Source: Kiritimatiellota bacterium (GTDB taxonomy: Bacteria; Verrucomicrobiota; Kiritimatiellia; Kiritimatiellales; Tichowtungiaceae). Taken from it: a stretch of 52,865 nucleotides of DNA. The stretch covers positions 1 to 52,865 of the forward strand of contig JACNKZ010000056.1 of the NCBI GenBank assembly GCA_014381785.1. The letters are read 5' to 3'. The position numbers were made by a program, and so were the translations under genes. Below, piece after piece: positions 34,220 to 43,502 of this stretch. How positions within the stretch are numbered: position 1 is the stretch's first letter; each line of letters begins with the position of its first letter. Below the pieces are notes generated by a model. The model saw only the letters and a program-made list of their open reading frames with translations, was not told where the DNA came from and did not search any database.

Positions 34220-35391
34220 AATCGCTTCTCATTGTTGCCGGGGAGGCATCCGGCGATATGCATGCGGCGGAGGTGCTTCGGGCCCTGCGCTGGCGTTGTC
34301 CCGGAATTAACTGTTGGGGGATCGGCGGTGAAAAACTCCAGTCTATGGGTATGGAGTTGTTGCACGATGTTAGTGAAATGGATGTGCTTGGGTTCGTAGA
34401 AGTCATCAAGCGCTACTCCTTTTTTAAGAAGGTGTTCGATGAAATCCTCAAGGAAGTAGATGACCGCAAGCCGGACGTAGCGCTCCTGATTGATTACCCC
34501 GGCTTCAACCTGCGTCTCGCCAGAGAACTCAAAAAACGCGGCGTTAAAGTGCTCTATTATATCTGTCCGCAGGTTTGGGCGTGGAAAAAAGACCGCATCC
34601 CGCAAATGGCCGAAACCATCGACCGGCTGATGGTTATTTTCCCCTTTGAGGTCGAGGTGTTTAAAGATGTCGATCTGCAGGTTGATTTTGTCGGCCACCC
34701 GATGGTGGATGATCTGTGCCGGTTCCGCAAAAAAGAGTGGAAGCCGCTCCCATGGGGGGAGGGAAAAAAAATCGCACTGCTGCCCGGCAGCCGCGAGCAG
34801 GAGATCCGCCGGATTCTACCTGGGTTACTTGGAGCTGCGCTGGGAATTGAGCAGGGCGGACGGCTGGATATCAGCTTTATTATTGCCGTCCCCTCCAACC
34901 GGGAGGAAGTGGTTAAGGAGGTGCTTCGTGACATCAAAAGTGCGCCACTGCACTATACGGTTGTGATCGATAATTCCCGCGAAGTGCTCAAACAGGCGGA
35001 CGCCGCGCTGGTGGCCTCCGGCACGGCCACCCTTGAGGCGGCTCTGCTTCATTGCCCGACCGTTTTGGTTTACAAAACCAACACCATCACGTATGCCATC
35101 GCCCGTTATTTCATTAAGATTCCGTGGCTGGGCATCGTCAACATCATTTGCGGCCGTGAAGTGATGCCGGAACGCATTCAATTTCAGATGCAGCCTCTGG
35201 AGCTGGCGGCGAATCTTGAAATGCTCATGAACGACACCCGCCAGCGAAGTGCCATGATTAAGAACTTTGAAATCGTCGAGAAAAAACTCGGCCACGGCGA
35301 CCCCGCCAACCGCGTCACCCAGATTATCTGCGACGAACTCGGTATCTCTACGTCCTATGACGATGAGGAACAGGGTGAGGATAAGGAATAG
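34216..35391 (+). CDS. lpxB: Lipid-A-disaccharide synthase LpxB
   Basis: 391 residues. LLIVAGEASGDMHAAEVL, VALLIDYPGFNLRLARELKK, YYICPQVWAWKKDRI, DFVGHPMVDD and LLPGSREQEIRR are all GT19 LpxB motifs, and ASGTATLEAALLHCP is the nucleotide-sugar site. It joins lipid X and UDP-diacylglucosamine at the inner membrane face. Translationally coupled to lpxI (ATGA). An acidic tail (DDEEQGEDKE) is unusual but short. Confidence 0.96.
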   Translation: MKSLLIVAGEASGDMHAAEVLRALRWRCPGINCWGIGGEKLQSMGMELLHDVSEMDVLGFVEVIKRYSFFKKVFDEILKEVDDRKPDVALLIDYPGFNLRLARELKKRGVKVLYYICPQVWAWKKDRIPQMAETIDRLMVIFPFEVEVFKDVDLQVDFVGHPMVDDLCRFRKKEWKPLPWGEGKKIALLPGSREQEIRRILPGLLGAALGIEQGGRLDISFIIAVPSNREEVVKEVLRDIKSAPLHYTVVIDNSREVLKQADAALVASGTATLEAALLHCPTVLVYKTNTITYAIARYFIKIPWLGIVNIICGREVMPERIQFQMQPLELAANLEMLMNDTRQRSAMIKNFEIVEKKLGHGDPANRVTQIICDELGISTSYDDEEQGEDKE

Positions 35392-35418
35392 CCCCGCGTT
35401 CCCGCCGCTCAGTTTCTC

Positions 35419-37713
35419 TTAGCTGGAAATATGCTTTTTGCGGCGCATCAGCGGATAGAATAGCAGGCGGGGTAGGGCGAACAGCACGATCGTCGCCAGC
35501 GTGATGTTCACCATCGGCTTCATCTCCATCAGCTTTAGCGGCCAAAGGTAGAAGGCCAGACCCGTCAGCGCTAGGCCGAAAATCATCCATCCGTCGAGCA
35601 TCCATCGCATACGCGGCGCAGCCCAGATCGCGAATTTCTGGGGGCGATTAAAGAAGGTATCAAAAACCCAGTGTTCAAACAGGGCGCCTTTTTCGCCGAA
35701 GACCGGAATGACATGAACCATGTTGGTGGCCCAGCGGCTGGCCATGAAGCGGGCGAGATGAGGGTAGGTGGTGGTCATTTGCAGTGGGAAGGCAAGGTAC
35801 CCGACATATTTCAAAAACGACACCGGCGCGGCGATGATGTAGTCGCGCAGATTGCGCTCCTTGATCATCAAATAGACCACAAACACTCCGCGGCAGACCG
35901 AGCCGGGAGAGATCGGCGTAACCTGAAAAACGGCGACTGTCAGACCGAAGGCTCCGAGCGCTTCGCCCCAGGAGTGGCCCTTGGCCAACAGCCATCCAGC
36001 CCAAATGGCGCCGCCGATGACGCTGACGATTTGTGTGATCGGAACGGTGGCAAAGTGCACACCGAGACATTTGAGGTATTTGACAATAAAAGGATCTTTC
36101 ACCACACCTTCAAGCAGCGTGCGTTCTTCTTCTGTCAGCATGCCTTCTTGCTCGCCGAGCGCGATTTCGTTCAGGAACCATCCTTCTCGGAAGTCGGCGC
36201 TGGTGATGAAGCTTTTCAGAAAACGATAGCCGTCGCGGATGCGCTGGCCAATGCGGGCAGGGCGCAGAACCACACGGTGCAGAACGATCGGAAGCAGTCC
36301 CAGCGTCAGGCGTTCTGCCAGGAATATCCACGGACGTGCAGCGAGAAATTCGGTATGCCGCTCATCAACTCGTCCGGCCCGCAGCCAGGCAATCAGCTTG
36401 TCGGCGGCATAGGCGCTCAGCGCCGTGCGGCGATAGGGGGTGTTGGTTAAAATACCGAACACATGCCGGCGATAGGCGGTGTTGCCCCAGCGATGGCGGG
36501 TCATTTTTCCAAGGATTGGAAGAATGCCCAGCAGATGAAACATGGAAAAGCGCAGCCCGCCTCGATTGAGCTTTTCGGCGAATGCTTCATCAATGAGGTC
36601 GGCGGCGAGGTAGCCTTCCACCAGTCCGCCGCGGATATCTTTCTGCAGTTCGCGGTCGAAAAGAACCCGCAGGCCGTGATGGGTGATATCCGGTAGCGAC
36701 CGGCGGTAGGCTCGATCCTGAGCGAAAAACTCATCAATGGCCGGCTGCATGTCGGCAAAAACCTCGGCGTGTTCCGCAAAGAAGGCTTTCATTTTTTCGG
36801 TGTCGCAGCGGTCGAACTGAACCAGTGTTTTGCGTTTAAACAGTCCGTCAAAAATCAGCTTGATATCGCCGGGGCTCATCGGCAGCCACGGGAGCAGGGC
36901 AAGCCCGGCGCGAAAGTCGATGGCGCACAGCCCGTCGCCGGGTCCTTCGCAGTTCGGCAGATCGGTGCGCTTCATGGAATTGGGCTGGCTCTTCATGGTC
37001 CACCATTCGTACTGACGGGCGAATTCCGGCGCGCCCATTGAGTGCATCAACTCGACCATGTCGGCCATAAATCGGCGCTTGGCGATGTACTCCGGGCTGG
37101 CGGTTTGACTCAAATCAATCGTTTTCCAATCCGTGCGGCCCTTGAGTTCACTATCCGCTTCAAGGTGCCACATGCGACCCTCAATCCATTCAGTGATTTC
37201 GCCGTAGGCGTTCAGGTTGGCGTCCCAAAAGGAGGCGTAGGCATCTTTAATGGCGGTTTCGCGTCCGAATGTTGTTTTCGCTGCGCGACGCACCAGTTTT
37301 TGAAGAATCAAACCGGAGCGGCAGGCGCCGTAATTGACCTGCGAGCTGAACGGACCCTGAAAGGCCAGCCAGTAAATTGTGTTGCGAAACCAGTGAGCAA
37401 ACGCGGAGGGCGGAATGATGATTTTCACCGCATAGAGTTTGCCGCTTTCCAGGCCATCAATGGATGAACCTTCGGACAGAGATAGTTCGTTCAGACGGCA
37501 GCGGTAGACCTGTCCGGCGAAGCCGCCGCCGAGAAATTTATCGATCACCAGTGCACCGGTTCCTGTGACAGCCGGGTGGACGCCTTTTAAATCGATCCGC
37601 AATTCGTCGCCTTCCTCATAGCGTACAATTCGGTGACGAATTTTTAATGCGGGAGGATTAGCGGCCTCAAGCAGCCGACTGCAGAGCGCTTTAGAATATT
37701 CAACATTTGCCAT
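35419..37713 (-). CDS. Large membrane protein with protein-kinase-like N-terminal domain
   Basis: 764 residues from ATG 37713, preceded on its strand by AAGGA. Residues 55-100 show a kinase P-loop (KFLGGGFAGQVY) and AVK with K97; CAIDFRAG near 290 could be the metal-binding DFG equivalent. No clear HRD motif is seen, so activity is uncertain. The C-terminal 250 residues hold about five hydrophobic segments and a basic end. I do not recognise the family. A TTTTCCAA palindrome lies inside the frame (36504-36521, read as LPILGK). It is convergent with lpxB. Confidence 0.65.
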   Translation of the reverse strand: MANVEYSKALCSRLLEAANPPALKIRHRIVRYEEGDELRIDLKGVHPAVTGTGALVIDKFLGGGFAGQVYRCRLNELSLSEGSSIDGLESGKLYAVKIIIPPSAFAHWFRNTIYWLAFQGPFSSQVNYGACRSGLILQKLVRRAAKTTFGRETAIKDAYASFWDANLNAYGEITEWIEGRMWHLEADSELKGRTDWKTIDLSQTASPEYIAKRRFMADMVELMHSMGAPEFARQYEWWTMKSQPNSMKRTDLPNCEGPGDGLCAIDFRAGLALLPWLPMSPGDIKLIFDGLFKRKTLVQFDRCDTEKMKAFFAEHAEVFADMQPAIDEFFAQDRAYRRSLPDITHHGLRVLFDRELQKDIRGGLVEGYLAADLIDEAFAEKLNRGGLRFSMFHLLGILPILGKMTRHRWGNTAYRRHVFGILTNTPYRRTALSAYAADKLIAWLRAGRVDERHTEFLAARPWIFLAERLTLGLLPIVLHRVVLRPARIGQRIRDGYRFLKSFITSADFREGWFLNEIALGEQEGMLTEEERTLLEGVVKDPFIVKYLKCLGVHFATVPITQIVSVIGGAIWAGWLLAKGHSWGEALGAFGLTVAVFQVTPISPGSVCRGVFVVYLMIKERNLRDYIIAAPVSFLKYVGYLAFPLQMTTTYPHLARFMASRWATNMVHVIPVFGEKGALFEHWVFDTFFNRPQKFAIWAAPRMRWMLDGWMIFGLALTGLAFYLWPLKLMEMKPMVNITLATIVLFALPRLLFYPLMRRKKHISS
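36504..36521. repeat. TTTTTCCAA palindrome inside the kinase-like gene
   Basis: TTTTTCCAAGGATTGGAA, an imperfect copy kept in frame within the coding sequence. Confidence 0.6.
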
Positions 37714-37751
37714 AGAGTTCCTTAAAAAAAACAGGTTTGGAATATTGCACA

Positions 37752-37769
37752 TTTTCCAAGGGTTGGAAA
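37752..37769. repeat. TTTTCCAA palindrome upstream of the kinase-like gene
   Basis: TTTTCCAAGGGTTGGAAA, about 40 bp before the start codon of the minus-strand gene, so possibly in its leader or promoter. Confidence 0.75.
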
Positions 37770-38027
37770 CGTTTCAAACGGCTTTTCCCAAGCCGTCTAA
37801 AAATATGGGTTAATCGACTGCGGCAAACCTGCCAGAGCGCAATCCCGGACACGAAAAGTATAACAGAGCCAATCGCAGCGGCGGATTTTTATTAAACGTC
37901 CCGTGCGCCGCATGGGCGATCTGTTGAGCCTTCCATCCGAATTAAAAATGATGATCTCACAAAACCCCTGTATTTGTTGATCGATACTCAACGTCGCATA
38001 ATATATCTTATGTCTAATAAACTACCG

Positions 38028-38121
38028 TACCCACCACAACATGATGTGTTTGGTGGGTAAATTGTGGATAAGTGGCTGCTAGTAGCGACTTATTAACAGC
38101 ACCACTGTGGATTGTGGAAAC
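38028..38121. other. Hairpin plus DnaA-box-like cluster
   Basis: TACCCACCA (38028-38036) pairs perfectly with TGGTGGGTA (38051-38059). Directly after it TGTGGATAA (38063-38071) is a perfect DnaA box on the minus strand (TTATCCACA), and TGTGGATTG (38106-38114) and TGTGGAAAC (38113-38121) are near matches in the same orientation. AT-rich sequence lies on the left. It could be oriC or a DnaA-regulated site, or chance; no dnaA, dnaN or gidA is in the window. Confidence 0.35.
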
Positions 38122-38144
38122 TGAATCGCCGCAGATTGATTACT

Positions 38145-38221
38145 TTGGACGGGATTAACAAGACAGACAGGATTGATCATCTTATAAGGATCCTGTTCAT
38201 CCGGTTAATCCTGTTAAAAAA
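38145..38221. repeat. Dispersed inverted repeat of the GGATTAACAGGAT type
   Basis: GGATTAACAAGACAGACAGG on the left and its approximate reverse complement CCTGTTCATCCGGTTAATCC on the right, around a short AT-rich centre. It resembles a short repeat common in environmental bacterial genomes and is related in style to unit B near 4090-5000. Confidence 0.6.
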
Positions 38222-38403
38222 AAGCCATAGCTCGGAGCAGTTAAAAGACAAACTGGAAGACCTTAAAATGAACTCGCTGAGAATCGCATCGTTGATTTCT
38301 CAGTGGCCTGCCGGCGGAATATAGCGATGGCTAATTGATCATAAAAGCATCGCTAAATATATGGACGTATTTTCCAGGGATTGATCGGCACCGTGTTGAG
38401 CAC

Positions 38404-38436
38404 AAAAAAAAGCGCTCCGGTGAGAGCGCTTTTTTT
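38404..38436 (-). terminator. Bidirectional terminator after rng
   Basis: AGCGCTC (38411-38417), loop CGGTGA, GAGCGCT (38424-38430), with seven A before and seven T after. It ends the minus-strand mre-rng transcript and could also stop plus-strand transcription from the gap. Confidence 0.9.
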
Positions 38437-38455
38437 CGAGGGTTGGAACCCTTCG

Positions 38456-40042
38456 TTATTTGTCGTTTTCGACGCTGGAGTAAATCACCTTGTTGGTTTC
38501 GTCGTTGGTGATGGTGAACTCCTCCATATGGAAATGCGGATCGGAAACAAAGGTTAGATGGCCGTGGAATTTTTTCTCCATGGCAACCAGAGTTTCTTCG
38601 TCTTCGCGGCGCAGGCGGTCGAGCACCGTCGGGTTGACGGTGATCTTCATGGAGTGCGCCCCCCGGTCTTTGCGAAGCGCGGCCGATAGACGGCGTTGCA
38701 GTTCCACGCTCATGGTGAGAGAGGACTTCACCCGTCCCCTTCCCGCGCAGTAATCACATTCCACATAGGTGGAGGTATAGACACTTTCTTCATAGCGTTG
38801 GCGGGTCATTTCCAGCAGCCCAAGCTGGGAAATCTGCAGCACGTTGGTGCGGGCCTTGTCCTTGCGAAGCGCATCCTTAAGCGTTTTATAGACGGCGTTC
38901 TGGTCGCGCTTGGTTTTCATGTCGATGAAGTCGATGATGAGCAGTCCGCCGATATTGCGCAGGCGCATCTGGCGGGCCACCTCTTCGGCGGATTCGATAT
39001 TCACGGCCAGAATGGATTCCTCCGCATTCTTTCCGCCTTTGTGGCGACCGGTATTCACATCGACTGCGACCAGGGCTTCGGTTTCATCGAAGATCAGGTA
39101 GGCGCCGGATTTCATCCAGACCTTGCGGCGGAAGATGGATTCGATCTGCTTCTCCACATCAAAGTAATCAAAAATCGGCTCGTCACCGGCATACATCTGA
39201 ACCCAGTTGCGCGAACGCTTCGAGTATTTAGAGATCATGCTGCGGATCATTTCGTAGGCCTCTTTGTTGTCCACAAAGACCCGGTCGATATCCTCGGTCA
39301 GATAATCGCGCACTACGCGCTCGGCCAGATTCGGCTCGCTGTAGAGACAGGATGGCGCCGGTTTGTTTTGCATGCCGTCATCGATCTCTTTCCAGATTTC
39401 GATCAGCGTGCGGGCGTCGCGTGCAAAACTGGTTTTCCGGGTTCCGGAACCGGCTGTCCGAACGATGATTCCGACGTTTTCCGGAATGGGCAGTCGCGCC
39501 AGAATTTTTTTCAGGCGGCTGCGTTCTTTGGCATCGTCGATTTTTTTGGAAATCCCCTTAAGCCCGGTACCCGGCATCATGACAAGAAACCGCCCTGGAA
39601 CACTCAGGTTGGCGCTCACTCGCGGCCCTTTGGTGCCGATGGCATCCTTGGTTACCTGCACAATAATTTCGGAACCAACCGGGAATTTATTCGTCATTTC
39701 TCCGGGCGCGAATTTGCGCCGGCGCCCGCTGTTGCGGCGCCCCCCCTCCTGTTCTGCCAAACGGGCGGCATCTTCCGGAATCATGTCCCAGTAATGAATG
39801 AAGGCATTCTTTTTCATGCCAATATCCACGAAGGCGGCCTGCAGACCATCCTCCATATTCTGGATTTTTCCTTTGAAGATGCTGCCGACGATCCGATTGT
39901 CGTCTTCGCGCTCAATATGGAAATTGTCGAGTTTGCCTTCGTCCAGCACTACCACCCGGGTTTCGAGTGGTTCAATATTGATCAGAATTTCTTTTTTCAT
40001 CCGGTTGCCGGCTTTCAGTTTCCCTTTAATCTGTTTGAGCAT
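38456..40042 (-). CDS. rng: Ribonuclease E/G family endoribonuclease
   Basis: 528 residues. S1 RNA-binding part (about 45-150, GSIFKGKIQNMEDGLQAAFVD, with a basic insert GGRRNSGRRRKF), RNase H-like region (GIIVRTAGSGT), catalytic Asp motifs DVNTGRHKGGKN and IIDFIDMK, and the zinc-link CDYCAGRG. Length fits RNase G rather than RNase E. It matures 16S rRNA 5' ends and decays mRNA. The start at 40042 has an excellent AAAGGAG site; an internal Met at 40000 is an alternative. It is the last gene after mreBCD-mrdA-rodA, the same link as mreBCD-rng in E. coli. Confidence 0.93.
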   Translation of the reverse strand: MLKQIKGKLKAGNRMKKEILINIEPLETRVVVLDEGKLDNFHIEREDDNRIVGSIFKGKIQNMEDGLQAAFVDIGMKKNAFIHYWDMIPEDAARLAEQEGGRRNSGRRRKFAPGEMTNKFPVGSEIIVQVTKDAIGTKGPRVSANLSVPGRFLVMMPGTGLKGISKKIDDAKERSRLKKILARLPIPENVGIIVRTAGSGTRKTSFARDARTLIEIWKEIDDGMQNKPAPSCLYSEPNLAERVVRDYLTEDIDRVFVDNKEAYEMIRSMISKYSKRSRNWVQMYAGDEPIFDYFDVEKQIESIFRRKVWMKSGAYLIFDETEALVAVDVNTGRHKGGKNAEESILAVNIESAEEVARQMRLRNIGGLLIIDFIDMKTKRDQNAVYKTLKDALRKDKARTNVLQISQLGLLEMTRQRYEESVYTSTYVECDYCAGRGRVKSSLTMSVELQRRLSAALRKDRGAHSMKITVNPTVLDRLRREDEETLVAMEKKFHGHLTFVSDPHFHMEEFTITNDETNKVIYSSVENDK

Positions 40043-40060
40043 AGTCGTGCTCCTTTCCTT

Positions 40061-41188
40061 TTATATTGTACGACGCCGCAGGTAGACGCTTTGGACCAGT
40101 CCAAGCGCGCCCATTGTGGTTACCATGAACGACCCGCCGTAACTCATCAGAGGCAGCGGAAGTCCGGTAATCGGCATGAGACCTACAGTCATCGCGATAT
40201 TGATAAAAACATGTGTGAACAACAGTACGCCGACTCCCGTCGCCAGCAGCCGCCCGAAAAGATCCCGGGCCTGAACTGCGGCGCGCATACAGCGTACCGT
40301 TACTGTCGTGTAAAGCACCAGCAGCAGCCCGCTGCCGGCAAATCCTGTTTCCTCCGCCACGACGGAATAAATAAAATCGGTCGGGGCGACGGTTCTCGGC
40401 AAAAACCCGAGAATGTTCTGGGTTCCTTTTAAATATCCTTTTCCAAACAGTCCGCCCGAACCCACGGCGATCTGCGATTGCAATTTATTCCATCCGGCAC
40501 CCAGCGGGTCCTGACTGACATTCAAATAGACCAGCACCCTGCTTTTCTGGTACTCGGTTAAAAACGGACAGGTATCCGGGAAAAACCGGAGCCAGACCGC
40601 GAGAACAATCAGCCCGAAAAACCCCGCACCAATCAGAATTAGAAGCGGACGCAACGGCGTTCCCGCACAGAACAGCAGAGCCAGCGTCAGCGGAATCAGC
40701 ACCATGCTGGTGCCTAAATCCGGCTCAATCAAAATCAGAGTAAACGGAACCAGCATGATCAGGAACGCCTTTGCGAAGGTGCCGAATTCGTCGGGATCCG
40801 TGGCCGGATTGCTCAGATAGGCTGCCAGAGAGAGCACCGCCGCCAGCTTGGCGAACTCCGACGGCTGAATCATGATTCCGCCGATGCTGAACCAGCGGTT
40901 GGCTCCATAGATCGATGTGCCGAAAAACAGAACGATTAACAAAGCCCCTGCTGTGCCGGCAAAAAACCACCAGTGGATGTCCTTCAGTTTGCGATAGTCG
41001 AACGCGGCGGCGGCGGCATAACACCCGATCCCGATCAGTGCCCAGATGACCTGACGCAGCGCCTTGCCGTTCAGCGAAACCTCACCGCTTTGATAGCCGG
41101 CGCTGTAGACGAAAAGAAAACTGAGAACCAGCAGCACCAGAATGGTGCCGAACATGGTCCAGTCAAAACGGCGAATGCGTCCAATCAT
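40061..41188 (-). CDS. rodA: Rod-shape SEDS peptidoglycan polymerase RodA
   Basis: 375 residues, ten predicted membrane helices. ANRWFSIGGIMIQPSEFAKL, ILIEPDLGTSMVLIP, FLPRTVAPTDFIYSVVAEE and GLMPITGLPLPLMSYGGS are SEDS hallmarks, including the catalytic Asp region. It polymerises glycan strands with PBP2, whose gene overlaps by 4 bp. Last but one in the mre cluster. Confidence 0.95.
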   Translation of the reverse strand: MIGRIRRFDWTMFGTILVLLVLSFLFVYSAGYQSGEVSLNGKALRQVIWALIGIGCYAAAAAFDYRKLKDIHWWFFAGTAGALLIVLFFGTSIYGANRWFSIGGIMIQPSEFAKLAAVLSLAAYLSNPATDPDEFGTFAKAFLIMLVPFTLILIEPDLGTSMVLIPLTLALLFCAGTPLRPLLILIGAGFFGLIVLAVWLRFFPDTCPFLTEYQKSRVLVYLNVSQDPLGAGWNKLQSQIAVGSGGLFGKGYLKGTQNILGFLPRTVAPTDFIYSVVAEETGFAGSGLLLVLYTTVTVRCMRAAVQARDLFGRLLATGVGVLLFTHVFINIAMTVGLMPITGLPLPLMSYGGSFMVTTMGALGLVQSVYLRRRTI

Positions 41189-42999
41189 GAGTGCACCCTC
41201 CCCTCTGTTTTTATCTTTTCATACAATCCTTCCATCAGGATTTTCATGCGCGGACCAACGGTGGTTCCGCCGGAAGCGCCATCTTCAATTAAAAAAGCGA
41301 CGGCATACTGCGGGTTTTCAAACGGCGCGAAGGCGATCATCCAGGTCTGTTTTTTGCCCTGATTACCGTATTCGGCTGTTCCGGTTTTTCCTGCGTAATC
41401 AAACCCCGTCACCGCAGCCCGTTTTCCGGTTCCGTCCGGTTCCATAATCACATCGTGCATGCCGCCGCGCACAGTAGTTAGCGCGGATTGGGACCAATTC
41501 ATTTTTCCGACCCGCCGGACCGGGCTCTCTGTAAACTGCTCATCGTCCGGTGCGCGATAGGCCTGAACCAGACGGGGGCGGTAGAGGTAGCCGCCGTTGG
41601 CAATGGTGGCGGTCATCATCGCCATCTGGATAGGCGTGACAAGCAGGAACCCCTGCCCGATCGCGAGATTTACGGTGTCCCCGTCAGTCCAGCCGCCGTG
41701 GGATGTTTTTTTCTGCCACTCTTTATCGGGAACCAGTCCGGCGGCTTCGTAATCGACCTCCACGCCGGTTTTTTCACCCAGTCCTACGGCTAGCGCCTGC
41801 TCTGTAATGGGTTCCCACCCACATTCGAGTGCGGTTTTAAAGAAATAGACATTGGCCGAATATTTGATCGCCTCACGCATATTCACTTCACCGAGCCCGT
41901 GGGTGTGCACCACCCGGCGGCCGATTCGGAAGGTCGCCGGACTGTCGTATACCGTGTGGATGGCCTCTGGATTCACGATGGAGGCCGCAAAACTGACAAT
42001 CGGTTTGAAAATACTGCCCGGCGGATAGCTTCCGGCCACGGCGCGGTTGAGCAGCGGGTTGGCAGGGTTTTCAGAAAGCAGTTTCCAATCCTCGGACGTA
42101 ATATAGGGCACGAAGCGGTTGGCATCAAATCCCGGCCCGCTGACCATGGCCAGCACATCCCCGTTGTTGGGGTCGAGCACCACCACCGCACCGCGATTGG
42201 TGCCAAGCGCCTGGTGTGCGAGCAGCTGCACTTCCATGTCGAGCGTTAAGCGCAGGTCACCGCCCGACTTCGGCTCACGGCGCGCCAGCTCACCGTGGTG
42301 ATAGCCCGACACATCGATCTGAACAATTTTGCCGCCAGCCTCACCGCGCAGAAATGGATCAAACAGTTTTTCAAGTCCGGCCCGGCCGCCCATTTCAGGT
42401 AGATAGTAGTTATAGCGTGTCTCCTCATTCATTGAGCCGGGATCGGCGCGACCGACATATCCCAGCAAGTGAGACGTGTATGGGCTGTAAGGATAACTGC
42501 GGGTAGCCTGGGTATACAGATCGACGCCCGGAATCTCGCCGGCCTGTTCTGCAAAACGAGCCATGGCACGCCGGTCGATATCCCGCCACAGCACCAAAGG
42601 AAGCGGCAGGCGCAGGTGAATGTGTTTACGAATGTCCTCTCGGTCAACTACCGGTGTCAACCCGGTGACCTGGCTCACCTGCTCCATCACCTCCATGCCA
42701 TGATCAATGGTGTTTACCCACGGTCCAGAGCGCCGGATGTTTTCAAGAAACAGTGCGATGGAATAGGTTGGCCGGTTGTCGGCCAGACACAGTCCGTTCC
42801 GATCGAAAATCATCCCGCGAATTCCCGGCAGCCGCACCCGGCGCAGACTCTGGATCTGAATGCGGTCTTCAAACTGGGAAACCTTGCCGACCTGCAGGCG
42901 CCACAGCGAACCAAACAGCAGTAGATAGGCTGCAATCATCAGCGTCAGCGCCATGTAGATCCGCAGATCTGGAAACTGTTTTATGCGTCGAATTCGCAT
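41185..42999 (-). CDS. mrdA: Penicillin-binding protein 2, elongasome transpeptidase
   Basis: 604 residues from ATG 42999; GTG 43002 one codon upstream is possible. One membrane helix (about 14-34), a dimerisation domain (IRGMIFDRNGLCLADNRPTY), and the transpeptidase with SIFK (about S328), SAN (about 381) and KTGTAE (about 537). It cross-links peptidoglycan during lateral growth with RodA. Its start overlaps the mreD stop by one base (TGATG). Confidence 0.94.
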   Translation of the reverse strand: MRIRRIKQFPDLRIYMALTLMIAAYLLLFGSLWRLQVGKVSQFEDRIQIQSLRRVRLPGIRGMIFDRNGLCLADNRPTYSIALFLENIRRSGPWVNTIDHGMEVMEQVSQVTGLTPVVDREDIRKHIHLRLPLPLVLWRDIDRRAMARFAEQAGEIPGVDLYTQATRSYPYSPYTSHLLGYVGRADPGSMNEETRYNYYLPEMGGRAGLEKLFDPFLRGEAGGKIVQIDVSGYHHGELARREPKSGGDLRLTLDMEVQLLAHQALGTNRGAVVVLDPNNGDVLAMVSGPGFDANRFVPYITSEDWKLLSENPANPLLNRAVAGSYPPGSIFKPIVSFAASIVNPEAIHTVYDSPATFRIGRRVVHTHGLGEVNMREAIKYSANVYFFKTALECGWEPITEQALAVGLGEKTGVEVDYEAAGLVPDKEWQKKTSHGGWTDGDTVNLAIGQGFLLVTPIQMAMMTATIANGGYLYRPRLVQAYRAPDDEQFTESPVRRVGKMNWSQSALTTVRGGMHDVIMEPDGTGKRAAVTGFDYAGKTGTAEYGNQGKKQTWMIAFAPFENPQYAVAFLIEDGASGGTTVGPRMKILMEGLYEKIKTEGRVHS

Positions 43000-43502
43000 C
43001 ACAGAACACGCCTCCGTGGTTTTGGGAATGTATGGCGCACAGTTGAAATTATCAGATAAACCAGCGGGGCGGTCAGCGCGCCGAGGATGAAGCCGCCGGC
43101 CAGCCGAACCGTTAACAGACCGGGCTGCAGCTGCCGCAGACCGCTAAGAGAAAAAACCAGGGCGAAGTACAGAGTCTTCAGGGTGACGGCCAACAGACCC
43201 AGCACCGAATAGGTAACGATTTGATCCTCAAAAACCTCTTCGCGCAACGCATAGAGGCCCGCGCCGAGCAGAAGAAAAAACGGCATGGATGTTCCAAGCG
43301 GGGCGGGTGAAAACGCGTCGTAAATCAATCCGGCCATTAAAGAGGCATAGGTGAGGCGGGCGCGGTCCGTACGCAAAGAAATATAAATCAACAGCCCGGT
43401 CAGCACCGGCCATTCAAGTGAGCCGATGAATGCCCACGCCGGCAGTAGCGTCTGGAAGGCCGCGCCGGTCAGTAAAAGAAGTGTGATGACCAGAGTGCTC
43501 AT
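42999..43502 (-). CDS. mreD: Rod shape-determining protein MreD
   Basis: 167 residues, five to six hydrophobic helices and a basic tail (KPRRRVL). It shows the typical features of MreD (LTYASLMAGLIYDAFSPAPLG). Inner-membrane partner of MreC. Its start overlaps the mreC stop by 4 bp. Confidence 0.9.
   Translation of the reverse strand: MSTLVITLLLLTGAAFQTLLPAWAFIGSLEWPVLTGLLIYISLRTDRARLTYASLMAGLIYDAFSPAPLGTSMPFFLLLGAGLYALREEVFEDQIVTYSVLGLLAVTLKTLYFALVFSLSGLRQLQPGLLTVRLAGGFILGALTAPLVYLIISTVRHTFPKPRRRVL

Larger units (their letters stand above)
37714..38455. other. Gene-free stretch with possible replication-origin features
   Basis: About 740 bp with no convincing gene. It holds a TTTTCCAA palindrome (37752-37769), an AT-rich block (about 37995-38025), a hairpin (38028-38059), three DnaA-box-like sequences (38063-38121), a dispersed inverted repeat (38145-38221) and a terminator (38404-38436). 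Reading frames at 37797-37991 (-) and 38112-38324 (+) have no supporting ribosome site or recognisable domain. Confidence 0.6.

Noticed and set aside
38112-38324. 70-codon frame in the gene-free stretch
   Set aside because: Begins in the DnaA-box-like region and runs through a dispersed repeat; no ribosome site and no recognisable domain.
38696-40432. Long plus-strand open frame of 578 codons opposite rng and rodA
   Set aside because: It is the antisense shadow of a well-supported RNase G gene with catalytic motifs; it has no domain or ribosome site.
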